DNA of 64,000 nt, taken from positions 128,859,309 through 128,923,308 of the forward strand of contig OX638368.1 of assembly GCA_951812925.1 (NCBI GenBank), given 5' to 3'. This DNA comes from Calliopum simillimum (Eukaryota; Arthropoda; Insecta; Diptera; Lauxaniidae). The notes beneath the pieces are model-generated. The model did not search any database and was not told where the DNA came from. It saw only the letters and a list, made by a program, of their open reading frames with translations. Shown piece after piece: positions 25,114 through 38,004 of the stretch (positions within the stretch are counted from its first letter, which is position 1; every line of letters begins with the position of its first letter). The position numbers were made by a program, and so were the translations under genes.

Positions 25114-28100
25114 CTACGCCAACAAACTCATTAAGCTATTAGCGTACGCCATTGGCTTGACATCAGGATGAGGCTGTAAAAAGTTAAACTTTCTTAAGCA
25201 CTTATACTTGCAAATAAATGTTATTGTACTTACTACAGACTGAAACGTCGTGAATTGTGGGTCTAAATTACTTCCGTTAATTGTAATGAAAGCTCCCATA
25301 TTACCCATTGTATCGCTGTAATAAAAATTAGAATAATCATAAAAGTGTCGAATATCCCCAGCATTTCATCAAAATGAAAACTATTCAAGTTTTATTAATT
25401 TTTCAAGCTGCTTTTCAAGTGAAATAGTTTAAACTTTGTTTAGCTTACCAATAGTTTGGTGCTGAAAACACCGTAATGCATTTTCCGTCATGTGTTATTT
25501 CGTATCCCATATCCTTGACTTCATGGCTTCTTACAACATAATCCAATTTATTAAGTTTACAAAACGCATTTGTGACGTCAGGGCCAAACTGTATACCAAC
25601 TCCACGTTTTGATGGTCCACGTCCATCCCAAGCCTGTGGATCTGACCAAAGTAATTCACACATAAGACCTTCTTCCGGTGGCTGACAATTGCGATCTATA
25701 CCACGTATATCATCAAGTGTGACATTGTCACTTGAGAATAAGCCACCATGCATAACAAGTATCTTTTGATTAATGCAATGGCAAAGAGGTAACCAATTAA
25801 ATACTTGAGTGAACATATCAGCCATTGTACTGGTGTATTTAGTTGTGACCTCTCCAGTAAAGCCATACATTTGATTCATATTGATGCTTTCGTGGTTACC
25901 TTAAAACGAATAGGCAAACATTTAAAAATATATTTGTTGTAATTTTTAAAAGGTTTAAAAAAACAAGAAATTATATCACATTGAAAAGATTTACATAAAA
26001 AAAAATTTAAATTTTTATGGAAGCTAGTTACTTTTAAAAATAATTTAAAATTCATTAAAAAGCCTCTGTGTTTCGTATTTAGCTTACTTCTCTTTCGAAA
26101 AGAGAAGGATTCTTTCAAACAAAACCCTTTTCTGTTTTCCTGCGCTATATATAATTTCTGTTTTTTTATACGAATAATCGTTAAAACCATTCTTACCTCG
26201 AGATAAATAGAAATGATTCGGGTATAAAAGTTTAAAGCCAAAAAGCGTAAATATACACTCAACTGAAAATGAGCCCCTATCCACAAAATCTCCATTAAAC
26301 AAATATGGATTGGTTGGTGATGGTAATCCATTAATTTCAAATATATTTAACAGATCATAAAACTGACCATGTACATCGCCGCATATTGTAAATTTGGATA
26401 CTTCTGGAACATTTATATCAACCAGAGACGGCTGTGTCCGCATATATACATCAATATCACAAAGAATCTAAAAATATTGAAGTAAATTACATTTAATATG
26501 TTTATATTAATGTTATAGTCTCACCTTGTAAGCATACTTGCGATGCAATTTTTTTTGGTTCTTGTAATGCTCCATTAAATCTAACATAAACTGTAAAGTA
26601 ACCTTACCATCCTCTAATGAAGGTCCTTTATAATCGTCTTCAATTGCTATTGATTTGGAAATTGGTTATAAAAGAATATTAGTAAAAATTATTTTATCGG
26701 ATACATTTTTATTTTCATAAACCAAGGCAAAACAGGTTGATATGTCCAGAATCCGACGGCGCTTAATCGTTTTATAAAAGGCTGTACAGGCGGTTTATTC
26801 ACAAACCAAAAGGAAGATTTTAAATTTTTAAAAATTCCAATAGTGCAACACCATTTAAGCTATTGCAATAAAATTTGGTATGTACTAAAAAAATGTATAC
26901 CATATTATATAGATTTTAATGTGTCTTTGTGGCGTTTTCGAGTGATCACCGTATCGCGCCTTTAGCGTTTTAACTGTTTTGCATTGACTTACGAAAATAG
27001 TTATTAACTACATAAAAACTATTCTATTTTTGAACTTACTTATATTTTCCAGATCCCTGAACATTTCAGATAACGTTTTTTCTGGTTTTTCCACGGCTAT
27101 TGCTCTTTCAAAAGCACGCATTTTTACGATTTTATTGCATTCAGTGAATTTCATTTTAGCATCTTTATCATTTGGACGACATTTTGAAACCTTTTAAATA
27201 GATGGGCATTATTAGTTAATGTAATTTCGATACATTGCAGGCAAGGCATTGGGAACATTTTTTATTTTTTTTATGCAAGCTTCTATACAGGATTTCCACT
27301 CCACTCCATGTTTAACCTTTTCCAAACCAAATTGATCTTTTTTCATTTCAATTTAAACTTTTTCCAAATAAAATTAACCTGCCGTTTTTCCAAATCAGTT
27401 TAAACTTTGTACAAATTAATTTAAACTTAATTTAATTTGATTTGTAAAAAGTTTAGTTTGATTTGAAAAAAAATTTATTTTGATTTGGGAAAAGTTTATT
27501 TTGATTTGGAAAAAGTTTAAATTGAATAAAAAAAGATCAATTTGGTGTGGAAAAGATTTGAATTTTAGTTTATGTATATTGTGTCTAATGTAGGTGCAGA
27601 AATACATATGTATATCTTTTTAGGCGTGTGTTTTTGCAAAGTATAATTTGATTTGGAAAAAAAATTAAATTGATTTGGAAAAACGGAAGGTTAATTTGAT
27701 TTGAAAAATGTTTTATTTTGATTTGGAAAAAGTTTTATTTTGATTTGGAAAAAGTTTAAATTGAATTGAACAAATAACAATTTGGAGTGGAAATCCTGTA
27801 GCAGTAGCTAAATTCTGTAAGTAAACAGTATGTATGTATGTATGTATTCTCCTTTTAACTGTAAGTAAACTGCTATCACTTAATATAAAAAACCGTCGAT
27901 TTAAATCTGTCAATTTTCATTGGTGTCCATAGTATAAATCATACTAAATTTTATTTTTCACTAAACTTAGTGCTAATGAAAAATTTTTCACTTTAAAAAA
28001 ATGTATTTATTGCTTGTGTACAAAACTTTCACTGTTAAAAAATGCATTTAGTGGTAGTGAAAAGTTTTTTATTATCAATTTCAATAAAAGTTTCACCAAA

Positions 28101-31100
28101 TTTAGAGATAGTAAAATTTCATTAGCTATCTAAAAATTCATTTTGTGGTGATAAAAATTTTTCAAAATTTGAATAAGAATTTAAACAAATTTAATGAAAT
28201 GAATTACCACTTTCATTCAATGAAATGAATTGAATTCAATGAAACTTTTAATAAAAGTTTTCTTTACAAGTTAAATTAAATTTATTGAAAGTAAAAATTT
28301 GTTTCCTTTAAATTTAATAAAACGTTTAATGAAAGTTTTTTTTTTTTACAAGTTTCATTAAAATTATTAATAGTTAACATTTATTTCATTGAATTTATTT
28401 TCACTATCAACAAATTTAGTGGAATTTTTATTAAGGATTAATAACCAACTTTAATAATAATGAAAAACTACAATTAAATGCAATGTTTGATAGTGAAAAA
28501 TTTTTCATTATCATTAAAAGAACTTTTGGTAGGTAGTGAAAAATTTGCATTTTCACTAAAGTGGAGAAAATTTATCACTTGGGGTGCACTAAATATTTTT
28601 TTTTTTTTTTTTTTTGAAGCATGAGAGCTAGTTTGCTAGTTTTGTTAATTTTTAAACTAAAACTAACTGTGTTGTACTGCAAGATGTGAATATAAATAGT
28701 ACAAAATAAAAAATGTTACATGTTACCTTCATTCACTTAAGTATGTCTTCAATCAATGTTATTATATATATGAAATTCTTACGTATTCAAAATCTGAAAG
28801 GGCTTGTTTAAATTTTCCCAAAGACATATGAGCTGCTGCACGTCTGTAATACCCTTTAAGGTATGATGGATCCGATTTTACAGCTGAAATACCATCTTGC
28901 AGGGCATATCCAAAACTTTCCTGACGTAAATGAGCCAATGAACGATTTGCATAGTAAATCGCACTATTTGGAAACAATTCAATAGCTTTTGTGTACATGT
29001 CTATTGCTTTTGAAAATTCCTTAGCTGTAAGTGTGTTGAATAAATGAAAATAAATAAGATTTCAATATTATTATTAAATAACTTATTTTCATAAATGAGC
29101 AAAGATTCGTATATTTTCAAAATCTTATTTTATATGCAAACAAAAAAACTTATAGCATTTTCTTTTCTAAAAAAATGTTTCCTATTTGAAGTGTAATATT
29201 TTTTTAGTTTTGCACTCTACCCTGATAAAATGTTACATTTTTTTAAATAAGAATAGAACAAAAAATTCTATACAAATCACAAAATAAATTTTCTCTCACA
29301 ATTGTGACATTTGTTTTTATTTAATTTAATAAATTTGAATTCAATCGAATGTTTTTAAACAAAAAACCATATAAAAACTTTCAATATCTATCATCTGTTT
29401 GTGAAAAATCAAAATTCAAATTTCTCACCCCGTCGATTGAAAAAAGTGTAAAAATGTTACACTTTTGCCTGCTCAGAGGGCAACCATTTTTAGAAAATAT
29501 TAGAAAAGAACATAATAGCCGTGTTCACGATCCGGAGCATTTAGACTTGCAAAGTAGCAAAATAGCAATAATTTCCACTTGATGTGAGCATTGCAAGCTA
29601 CGAAGAAATTTATTTCTCTGAGAAAATCGTATGAACAAAGAGAACGAGCATTAGGCATGCGCTTATTTTACGATTTTCTGATTTTCGTTCATGCCGCCCC
29701 CTGAAATCCTTCTAATGGTCATAAAAACAAATACTATGAAGTTTTACGGCGATCGGATAACGATAACCCATCCCGCAAGAGAGGTCAAGGTCAAGTTGAG
29801 GTTTCAGGCAAAAAATAATGAAAATTTTTTTTAAACTTAATTAAATTAGTCAAAGCATAATTTTATCTTATAGCAAATTGAAATACCTTTCTAACAAGCT
29901 ATAAATGTTTAAAATCGGGTAATAAATACGAATTCTATGAATTTTTCTTTTATCGACATTAGCAAAATTGCCGCAAAATGCTATACTACTACATATGGTA
30001 TTTTGCTAATGCCGTAAAAGAAAAATTCAAAGAATTCGTATTAATTACCCGATTTTAAACAATTATAGCTTGTTGGAAAGGTATTTCAGTTTGCTATAAG
30101 ATAAAATTATGCTTTAACTAATTTAATTAAGTTTAAAAAAAATTTTAATTATTTTTTGCCTGAAACCTCAACTTGACCTTGACCTCTCTTGCAGGCCGGG
30201 CTATCGTTATCCGATCGCCGTGAAACTTCATAGTATTTTTTTTATGACCATTAGAAGGATTTCAGGGGGCGGCATCAACGAAAATCAGAAAATCGTAAAA
30301 TAAGCGCATGCCTAGAGAGCATACAAAAAATTTTTATTTGAAAAATGACATATTTTTATGCTATAGGTTTTTAGTATAGAAAATGTAAATGTAAATTCAA
30401 TCCTATATATTTTGTTGTTGTATAGCAATATTTTTCAACTCTTATTTACAAATGCTATGATGCAAGACCTTTTGCACCGGATCGTGAACATGGCTAATAT
30501 TTTGACATCCTTCGCATGAGGCAGAAAAAGTGTAACATTTTTTTTAGAAAAAAAAACGACATTAGATTTATGAAAGACAAATTCGAGACGAAATTATATG
30601 AATCGCAGTTCTTAAATGTGCTGTAAATATGGCAGTGGTATGGTTAAATCTAGGAATATGTTTAACTTTGATGTCGTGAATTTAAATAAGCATATAGCTC
30701 ATTGCCAAGACAAATGCATTGGATAGCCGTGTACATCCTCTATAACTGTTCGTTGTTACTTTTTTAATTGGGTCCTTATTTTTAGAGTTATCATCCATTG
30801 AAGTTCACAATTCCATATAGTATACTTTGTTGATAAGTCTTTATTTCAATGGATGATAACTGAAAAAGTAATGACCCAATTGGAAAATTTGGCACGTTAA
30901 GTTTAATGACTAAGATTATGGCTATCAGATGACGTTGGCAGATATCAATTACGCAATTTACACAGTGTGATAAAAGTTTTTTACTTTATGCAATTATAAA
31001 AAAATAGTCGCGAATTTTAATTTTTATTGAGGTAACAGAAACTCTAATTTATCCTTTACAAAACTGTTGCAAAAACAAAATAAAAGCTTAAAACCTCGAT

Positions 31101-33716
31101 TTTTTTTATTAACAACAAAATCAATAAATTCAATATATTTCGTCCCAAAAGTAAGTCAACATTTTCACAACAAGTTAACCTGACTTGAAGTCATGTAGCT
31201 GAAAAAAATTTAAGCTTTATATTAAAAATGTATATTTTGTGTCTCCCCCTTTGCATTTTATTATACTTTTTGGTCTTTTCGAGCATTTGCCTTCCCTGTT
31301 TATTTGTGAATTCTGACCAAATTTGTGTCCAATCCTCCAAAAGAGCTGTTTTTAGAGTTTCCTTATTGGTAAACGTGATTATTCTTATATTGGACTCTAA
31401 ATGATCTCATTAATATTCATTTGGATTAAGGCCAGAAGATTTTGGGCGTGCTCAATCTGCTAAGGGGTTCTGTAGCCCCTATTTATACGATGAAACATTT
31501 TGACAAAAACATTTCGTTTGAGAGAGAGGGATGCACGGGGAAGATAGAGGGGATTTTGTTTCACGTGCATGAGACACGCTTTGTGCTTGTCATTCGTATC
31601 GAGAAATTTGTAGTTCGCCATAAGAAAACATACAACCGAGTTGACATGTCGCCGAGAAACATTTTTTGCGTGTAAACGAAAACGAAACATTAAAAGAGAA
31701 TTGAAAATGTTTTTCATAGAAATGTTTCTTAATCTAAATAGGGACTAATATTTAGTGCCAAATCTCTTATTTCAAACGTGTCATCTTTCATCCTTCTGTC
31801 AAGATTCAAACAATTTAGAGCATGCGGGCATGCTATGCTTTAGTGAAATTTGTCCTACAAACCATATCGCTGAGCATGAAAGTGTGATAGTATTTTAAAT
31901 TGCAGCATATTTAAAATTATAAAAAACGTAGCATGTTTTCAGGCAAAATGTTCAACGAGTGACACGTTTGAAATTTGAGATTTGTCACTGTTACTAAAAA
32001 CAATGTCCTGATACAGAGAGCACCTTTGCAAAAACTTTTGAGTCAGAGCATTTTTTATGTATTAGCCAAACAAAAAAGTTTTCCATACAAATGTTATGTT
32101 TTTTGCACAAAAAATATTCTATTGTAGCATAATTAAAGTTTTCACCAGAGTCAAAATATTTTATGGGTAGTCTAACAATAAGCCATAAAACATATTTGAA
32201 TGGTTACGAGGACAATTTTTTTGGCGACCCACCTTAATGTACAAAAAGCCCATTTACTACAAGAACGGCACAAATCAAAAAGCGGGATTTTTGATTTAAT
32301 GATGCAGAATTATTCGTTATATCATGATTCATATTATGTAAAAATTTCATATTAATGTCTTTAATGGTCAGTTTCAGAACAGAATTTTCTCTTTTTCTGC
32401 GCGTTGTTTATATCTTGAGATATACCCAAAAAACAAACTTTTCATTGTAGATAAATGATTCCAAGAGCGAAATTGTAAACAAAAAATTAATGTTTCTTAA
32501 TAATATAATCAACCCAATTTTAGAAATTTTCGAGGAATTCATTTCTCATGGATTTTATTTTTCTCGTGAAAAAGTACTCCAATTATGAATTCTCAATGAT
32601 CTCCAGTTAAATTATCTTCAGTTATCCTGATGTAGCTTATATTTCGAAATCAAAAAGCTATATGTGACAAAAGGAACTTTACCTTGCCAGAGGGGTCATA
32701 TTTCAGTTTTTGATACTATCGGATAAAGGATAAAACTCTGAGGAGAACGCAGAAAAAATCGCTCAAAAATGTCTTAAACTGGAGAAGTTATTGCGTTTTG
32801 AATTTTATAGTCCATAAATAATAGTTTTAAGAAAATCGAGTTTAAAGTTTGGCAACAGTAAAGTTTGGTGGGGGTAGAGTTTGGAAAATAGATTTTTATC
32901 TAGCGGCTAAAATTTAAAATTATTTCACTTATTAGTTGATCTTGAGATACGTAAGTAGAGTTTGGTGTCAAAAGCCCAAAACATGCAATTTTGACCTAAG
33001 CTTATATTTTTTGTCCTGTACTGAACATTTTACTTTGGCAAGATAAGCCTTAGGGACGAACAGTTTTTGAGACTAGGATCTAATATTTAATAAAGATCTT
33101 ATTTACTAAAACTTTGGGATGGTCTTATAATATACATAAATGGAAAGGGATTTCATTGGATTGTTTTGCCGGTTTTGGATAAATGCAAATATTTATGTGG
33201 CATTTGAACCCATCCTTATAACGGTAGCAAAGGCATGCCAATTAGCGGTTAGTGGTTAGCTCGTTTAAAGAGGTCAAAAGTAGTTTTTTCTCTTTAACTT
33301 GTGTACTAAGCCTAAAAAATTTTTTTTTATAAATGCAAAGCATTAAAGTAGAATTAAATAAATCGATTTCTTTCCCAAAGTCTTTATACGACTATTTACA
33401 TCGCTTTAAAATATGTAGAAACAATGAGGTTAGGGTATATCTCCATCAATTATTAATCATTACGACACTCACTTTTTAATAAATCATTTCCATTGTTTTT
33501 ATACTTTTCAGCTAATGCAGTATTCTCTTTTATTTTTGCTTCATCCAAAGCTGGATCTTCTCCTTCTATGCATGTATTATTGCAGATATTTATTGAGTCA
33601 TTCCCAGCGGTGGCGGAGGCAGTTTCCGTATTGCAGACATTCGTACTGCTGTTTTTCGCACTATCAGCAGACAAATCCTGTTCGTTGTTAAGCATTTTTA
33701 GTTGGGAACTAGACAT
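25114..33716 (-). CDS. PpD3: Serine/threonine protein phosphatase 5 (PP5) homologue, 540 aa
   Basis: PP5 is a cytosolic/nuclear phosphoprotein phosphatase whose TPR domain binds Hsp90 and holds the enzyme inactive. Exons on the minus strand: 33716-33473, 29024-28783, 27190-27040, 26646-26525, 26467-26197, 25899-25449, 25315-25234, 25173-25114. All have GT/AG borders, phases match, and the sum is 541 codons. Residues 1-80 form a Ser/Thr/Asn-rich leader. TPR repeats follow ([38 protein letters not shown]). Exons 3-4 form the linker ([19 protein letters not shown]). Catalytic motifs are all present: [21 protein letters not shown] formed across the exon 5/6 junction, HGGLF, and SAPNYC across exon 6/7. 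The C-terminal [14 protein letters not shown] is typical of the family. The gene looks intact. Intron 1 is 4.4 kb and full of repeats. The PP5 assignment is very secure; exact exon edges rest on reading alone. Confidence 0.95.
27287..27800. mobile_element. Foldback MITE in PpD3 intron 2, TA target site
   Basis: The ends read CAGGATTTCCACTCCA on the left and its complement on the right, each flanked by TA. The interior is a two-armed array of a short degenerate phrase, TTTGATTTGGAAAAAG, repeated many times in one orientation at 27420-27530 and 27640-27770 and complementary at 27310-27420. The TA duplication suggests a Tc1/mariner-type mobiliser. It has no coding potential and lies between PpD3 exons 2 and 3. 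Confidence 0.65.
27940..28610. repeat. AT-rich array of degenerate AGTGAAAAATTT phrases
   Basis: The words TTTTTCACTA, AGTGAAAAAT, TAATGAAA and TTTCATTA recur in both orientations over about 650 bases in intron 2 of PpD3, ending in a poly-T run near 28590. The left part (27950-28060) and right part (28490-28560) are roughly complementary. It is probably a decayed foldback or satellite-like expansion. Confidence 0.55.
29440..30555. mobile_element. Outer foldback element in PpD3 intron 1
   Basis: The left arm at about 29455-29545 (TGTTACACTTTTGCCTG, then CGTGTTCACGATCCGG) and the right arm at about 30465-30540 are reverse complements with scattered mismatches. The inner foldback at 29652-30314 sits between the arms, so the arrangement is nested. 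The older age of the outer arms is suggested by their lower similarity. Confidence 0.6.
29652..30314. mobile_element. 663-bp near-perfect foldback element, nested in PpD3 intron 1
   Basis: Both ends read TAGGCATGCGCTTATTTTAC inward. The two arms of about 310 bp are complementary almost throughout and meet at about 29983. The flanks are ACGAGCAT on the left and GAGAGCAT on the right, matching at 6 of 8 positions, which could be an 8-bp target duplication as in hAT-like elements. There is no open frame. Because it lies in an intron it would be transcribed into a long hairpin. Confidence 0.8.
30766..30884. repeat. Small inverted repeat in PpD3 intron 1
   Basis: Arms containing AATTGGGTC and GTTATCATCCATTGAA at 30766-30811 are complementary to 30845-30884, separated by about 33 bases. 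This is a short hairpin, probably a MITE remnant. Confidence 0.55.
31137..31450 (-). pseudogene. Tc1-like transposase 3' relic in PpD3 intron 1
   Basis: Reading the minus strand from 31450, the translation gives [10 protein letters not shown], two stops, then [23 protein letters not shown] and [10 protein letters not shown]. This matches the C-terminal end of Tc1-type transposases, where SPDLNPIE is followed by LWDHLERRI and a TNKxxLKxALxEEW helix. The key catalytic-region Asp (SPDLNP) is changed to Gly, and stops break the frame. The element end may be the GTTGACTTACTTTTGGGACG text near 31140-31160. It is dead and partial. Confidence 0.6.
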
Positions 33717-34250
33717 GCCAAAATTTTAACTATTGTGTTCCTACGTATAAAATATGTTTGTTCTTTTTTGTGTAATCTTTTTTTTTTTTTTTTGCTTTTC
33801 CTTCGACTTTTAAAAAACACAGACGGCTATAAAAATCGCGTGCAAATTGCTTTACAAATCTCTGTAGTTTGTCCCCTCGATGTTGACGAGCTTAACTACA
33901 AAAATTACAAAAGTTAATAGCGCTATATGGATTGAGTATATTCAAATGAAATTAAAAATCTTTATTTTTTCAAGAAAATATTACCAAAAAAAATCAAAAT
34001 TCTTACGGCTTTAGACTTTTTTCGAAAAGAATTAATTTTTTGACAAGGGAAAAACAGAGTCGTTAAACCATTGAACGACTGTTTTGACAACAGCACACAG
34101 GGTGAACGCAAAATATAAATTTTTAGTACCTCTAAAATTAACCTGTTATCCAACACTTTTAGCGGAGGTGGAAATAATTGTGTTTTTATGGGCACTTTAT
34201 CTAGGTTTGTGTAAACACAATCTGACACAGCTAATTTAAAAATCTACTTA

Positions 34251-35450
34251 GGGCTAGTTTACATAGACATTCATAATCAAAATAATCATCAATTTTTTCC
34301 CTGTTGGAAGAACATAAACCGGTTGCAAAAAAAAACCGGTTGGAAACGTAGTTAAAAACCAACTGGTTTGCAACTGGTTTAAATTGTATGCAGCAAAAAC
34401 CACTTTGACTTTAATTTTTAAAAGTTAATCTTAAATTTTTTTTCTAATTTTTTTATTTTCCTTGCTGAGATTGTCAAATTATCAAGAAATTCAATTCAAA
34501 TTCATTTTCACAATATTTTTTCTTTAAGCTCCTATTTAATTTTCATTAATGTTCTTACTTAGAATAATACTAATTCTAAGTTATTTTTTATTATTTAATA
34601 TTATTAACAGTTTAATATTTGTCTTTGAAACTTGAGTTCCCATATGAATCCCCAAAGAATGTTTCAATAAAATTGAAAATATATATAAATACTATTGAAG
34701 TTTTTGTTGTGGAATTGCAACTACTTAACTAGTTTTTAAACCAGATTTGGTCAATTGACTATTTAACAATTGAAAAAAGTTCAATTTTAAATCAGTTGAA
34801 AATATATGCAGTGTAGGGCAATCAACCATTTACTGATTTAAAATAAACCGGTTTTAAACCAGTTGAAAATATATGCAGTGTAGGGCAATTGCCCTGCCCC
34901 TATGACACCGCCATATTAAATAAACCAGTCTCTTGCAAGGAAAAAAGTCAGAATTTCAACCGGTTGTGGTTGAAAAAAAAGTAGTTTTATACCGCTTTTA
35001 ACCAGATGAATTTCCTATAGGGTTGCTTCAGTATTAAAAATATTTATTGTTCACATTCATGTGATTTTAGATTACTAATACTATTTGACTACTTTTTTAA
35101 TGCTATTTATTTTAATACTTTTTTGTGTTATTTTTCCTGCCACAAATTTGTGTCAAACTGTGAGTTAATTTTGTTTGGTCTCAAAAATTTTGTTGGTACT
35201 GATTCAAACATTGCTATTAACCATTTATTTCATTCATCTCGTAGATTTCTTAACGAAAACTCTATTATTTTACTCCCAAAATTCACAATTTGTGAAACAT
35301 TTTACAGCACAGCACTGTTTTTATGAAATATTTTACAACACAACTCTGTTTGATTTCGTGAAAGGGCATCGTTTGCTTATTAATTTCATGATTAAAATAA
35401 TCACCAAATATATGATTATTTTGATTATGAATGCTTATGTAAACTAGCCC
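34251..35450. mobile_element. 1.2-kb Harbinger-type MITE with TTA target duplication
   Basis: The left end GGGCTAGTTTACATAGACAT at 34251 and the complementary right end (AAACTAGCCC at 35441-35450) form terminal inverted repeats of about 45 bp including ATTCATAATCAAAATAATCA. Both sides are flanked by TTA (34248-34250 and 35451-35453). A TTA duplication and ends beginning GGG are typical of PIF/Harbinger elements. The interior contains repeated AACCGGTT words and a direct duplication ending AAAATATATGCAGTGTAGGG (near 34800 and 34865). There is no transposase. Confidence 0.8.
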
Positions 35451-35460
35451 TTAAAGGCAC

Positions 35461-35912
35461 TTCAGACTATCTGAGTAGTCATATGCGTTTTCTTATGTTT
35501 TTCTGTATGATTTTTTCTCTGACTGTGAAATTTTTATTGTTTTTAATTTCTATTGTTTAATTTCTGTTGTTGTTAATTTTTTATTTTTCAAACAACATAA
35601 AAAAATTTGAAAACTCATATGACTTCTCTTTTCAAATAGATTCAAATCTAATGCCAAAATAACTCATATGAGTTTTCTTCTGATAAATCATTTATGAGAG
35701 AAATTTACATTCACACTATCAGAGTTGCCATATTTGACAACTCAAGAGTTTCTGTATGTGCTGGTTCACACGACAAACTAAATTGTCGGGCGATAGTACT
35801 TTTTGTTGGCAAGCGGTTAGTAGCGGTCCCTCCGCTTGTCTATAAATTGTACTATCGCCGATAATTTAGTTTGTCGTGTGAACCAGCACTATGACTTCTC
35901 AGATAGTCTGAA
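35461..35912. mobile_element. MITE with CTTCAGACTATCTGAG ends, carrying a nested MITE
   Basis: The left end TTCAGACTATCTGAGTAGTC at 35461 is complementary to the right end at 35889-35912. It begins 8 bases after the target duplication of the preceding Harbinger-type element. The 132-bp element at 35758-35889 splits its right end. The target duplication could not be fixed. Confidence 0.65.
35758..35889. mobile_element. 132-bp nested MITE, TAT target duplication
   Basis: The ends GTGCTGGTTCACACGACAAA (35758) and the exact complement (to 35889) extend to about 40-bp arms with one base extra on the left. TAT flanks both sides (35755-35757 and 35890-35892). Removing it restores a continuous right end for the outer MITE, which shows the order of insertion. 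Confidence 0.8.
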
Positions 35913-36465
35913 GCAGCTTTTATTCCCTGAAAAGCCCAGGAAAATAAGACGTAAAAGGAGCTGCTGTGCGAAAAAATTCCAAGTGAATTTTTTTCACCGG
36001 AATTATATTTATTTATACATGGTTAATAATGTGTAAAAAGTCCATTGAAGTCCATTGTGCGCATAAAAAGTTATTCAGACTAAAAGGTCGCTAAAATCAG
36101 TTTTTTGCAAATATCTCGCTAACGCGCAAACTTTTACAGACAAATTTTTCGCCACAATTTTGTAACACAGGAAATTTCCTATATAAAGATATAAAATATG
36201 TTTTTGTGTAGCTTATGGTTTAGGAGATAACCCAATTTTAAAAGTAGTGCAAAGTTTTTATATGTAAATGCTACGTATAAGTTCATATTAAAATATCTTA
36301 CTTTTAAAATTGCGAATACTCTTTAACGATAAGTCGTACAAAAAAAAATTAAAGACCTTTCAAAAATTGGATTTTGTATACACCGTATTAAATTTTTTTT
36401 GGAGCCACTCACGGTCTTAGAGATATTTTTCAAAAACCGTTAAGGTTTCGAAAATACTGATTTTT

Positions 36466-36773
36466 GAAGGATATCTCTGAAACGGTAAGTAATACGATAA
36501 AAAGTAACCGAATCAATTTTGTAGAGAATCACAAAATCCACAAAACATAAGCCATATGTGTACACATTGAAGAAACCGTTTAGAAGATATTCAAAAAAAA
36601 AAAACCTTTAAATGGCAAAAAACCGGTTTTTATTGAATAACTTCTAAACGGTTACTTCAATGTGTACACATAAGGATTATTTTTTGTAGATCTTGTAATT
36701 TTCTACAAAATTGATGCCTGTGCTTTTTATCGTATGACTTACCGTTTCAGAGATATCCTTCGAAATGTCTAAA
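36466..36773. repeat. Foldback element, family shared with 22.5 kb
   Basis: Arms at 36466-36600 and about 36630-36773 are reverse complements. Both contain GAAGGATATCTCTGAAACGG, a GATAAAAAG word and GTGTACACA. The hairpin turns in ACCGGTTTTT near 36631. It is non-coding. Confidence 0.75.
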
Positions 36774-37527
36774 TACGTTTGTTTTTTGAATTTTGCGTCT
36801 GTTTAATATAAAATTTTTAATAAATCAAACGCAGCGTTGTCATAGCAAGATTTTATTCCTCTTTGAACAGCTTTATTTGTGTCTAACCAAATTGCACAGA
36901 CCGGCGAGTAAGTCAAACGAATAAAATTTGGGTATCTTATTTATATACGTCGTTGGTACTGTTATAAAACGATTTTATGTGATATTTTTTTATCAATGAA
37001 ATAAATTTTGTTTGTTAACGAATAAAAATATATATTTTTTAAAAAACCAACACGCAACTTTTGATCATAATTGCCTTTTATAGGCAGAAACATTTTACTC
37101 TGTTTATGTCGATTATACTCGTTTTCGATGGAAAATAAAGCAGGCAGAAAAAGTTTTTCGAAACAAAATTAAACAGTTAAAGGGTTAATAAAACAAATAT
37201 CTCTTTCACGTTGGTAAAGGAAAATTTGTAAGCAAACTCCCAGCAAAGCCTGCAACAGTTACCAACCAGATTATATAAGAGTTACAAATCTCGTATAGTA
37301 TCAGTTACATTTCTTCTAGCATGGGGAAAAAAAATAACCACTTGTGCCCTATCCGTGTGATCGTGCACCCTTGTCTTATCAATGCAACTTTCTCATAAAC
37401 AAAAATAATAAAAAATTATAGCTGTCTCTTTCATTTTTTTCCAATTACTTTTGTAGACATTTTTTTCAATTTATGTAAATAACGATTAAACTGGAGTATT
37501 GGAAAAGTTATTTTATTTTCATAATAT

Positions 37528-38004
37528 TGTTACGAAATTTCCTGTCTCTATGACGATAATTTCGATCTCTTACTGTTTTCTGAGTTCGATCACTGGATTG
37601 TGTAGCAATCAAAAACACACACTTTATTTAGTCATAAAATGGTTTATTTAAATCACAAATGTTTATTTTCACACGGTACAATTGTTTATTTCACTATTTA
37701 TTACATTCAAAATCTAATATCACAATTAGCACTTTATTTACTTTCACTGGCACTGTGTGTACAACTCTTTCACTTTATTGCTTAAAATCAACTGTGTCGC
37801 AACTCTCATGAACAGCTCCTTTTATACCCGAATGAACGTTCTAGAATTGCATTAGCGAAACATCTGGCAACATCTCGTTGATTCTTTCGGCTAATAGTTT
37901 CCTGACAAAACTTGGCATCACTGTCAAGTACTCTTGTGACGTCACTGGTTCTATTCTCGAAATGTCGCGAAGTTTCTTTTCATGTGTTGTTATTTTTCGT
38001 CACA
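37528..38004 (-). mobile_element. Solo LTR, gypsy-like, 477 bp
   Basis: On the minus strand the element starts TGTGACGAAAAATAAC and ends ATTTCGTAACA, so it has the TG...CA borders of an LTR. ATAT flanks both sides (37524-37527 and 38005-38008), a 4-bp target duplication as in Ty3/gypsy elements. A TATA box, GGGTATAAAAGGAGC, lies at about 37816-37830, followed by several AATAAA hexamers. No internal retroviral-like genes are present, so it arose by LTR-LTR recombination. Confidence 0.8.

Noticed and set aside
26084..26443. 119-aa and 154-aa minus-strand frames running past 26197
   Set aside because: They are read-through of PpD3 exon 5 into its intron; the donor at 26196 and the family alignment place the true exon end.
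29349..29582. 77-aa plus-strand frame in PpD3 intron 1
   Set aside because: It overlaps the arm of a foldback element and is antisense to the gene; no protein-like features beyond chance.
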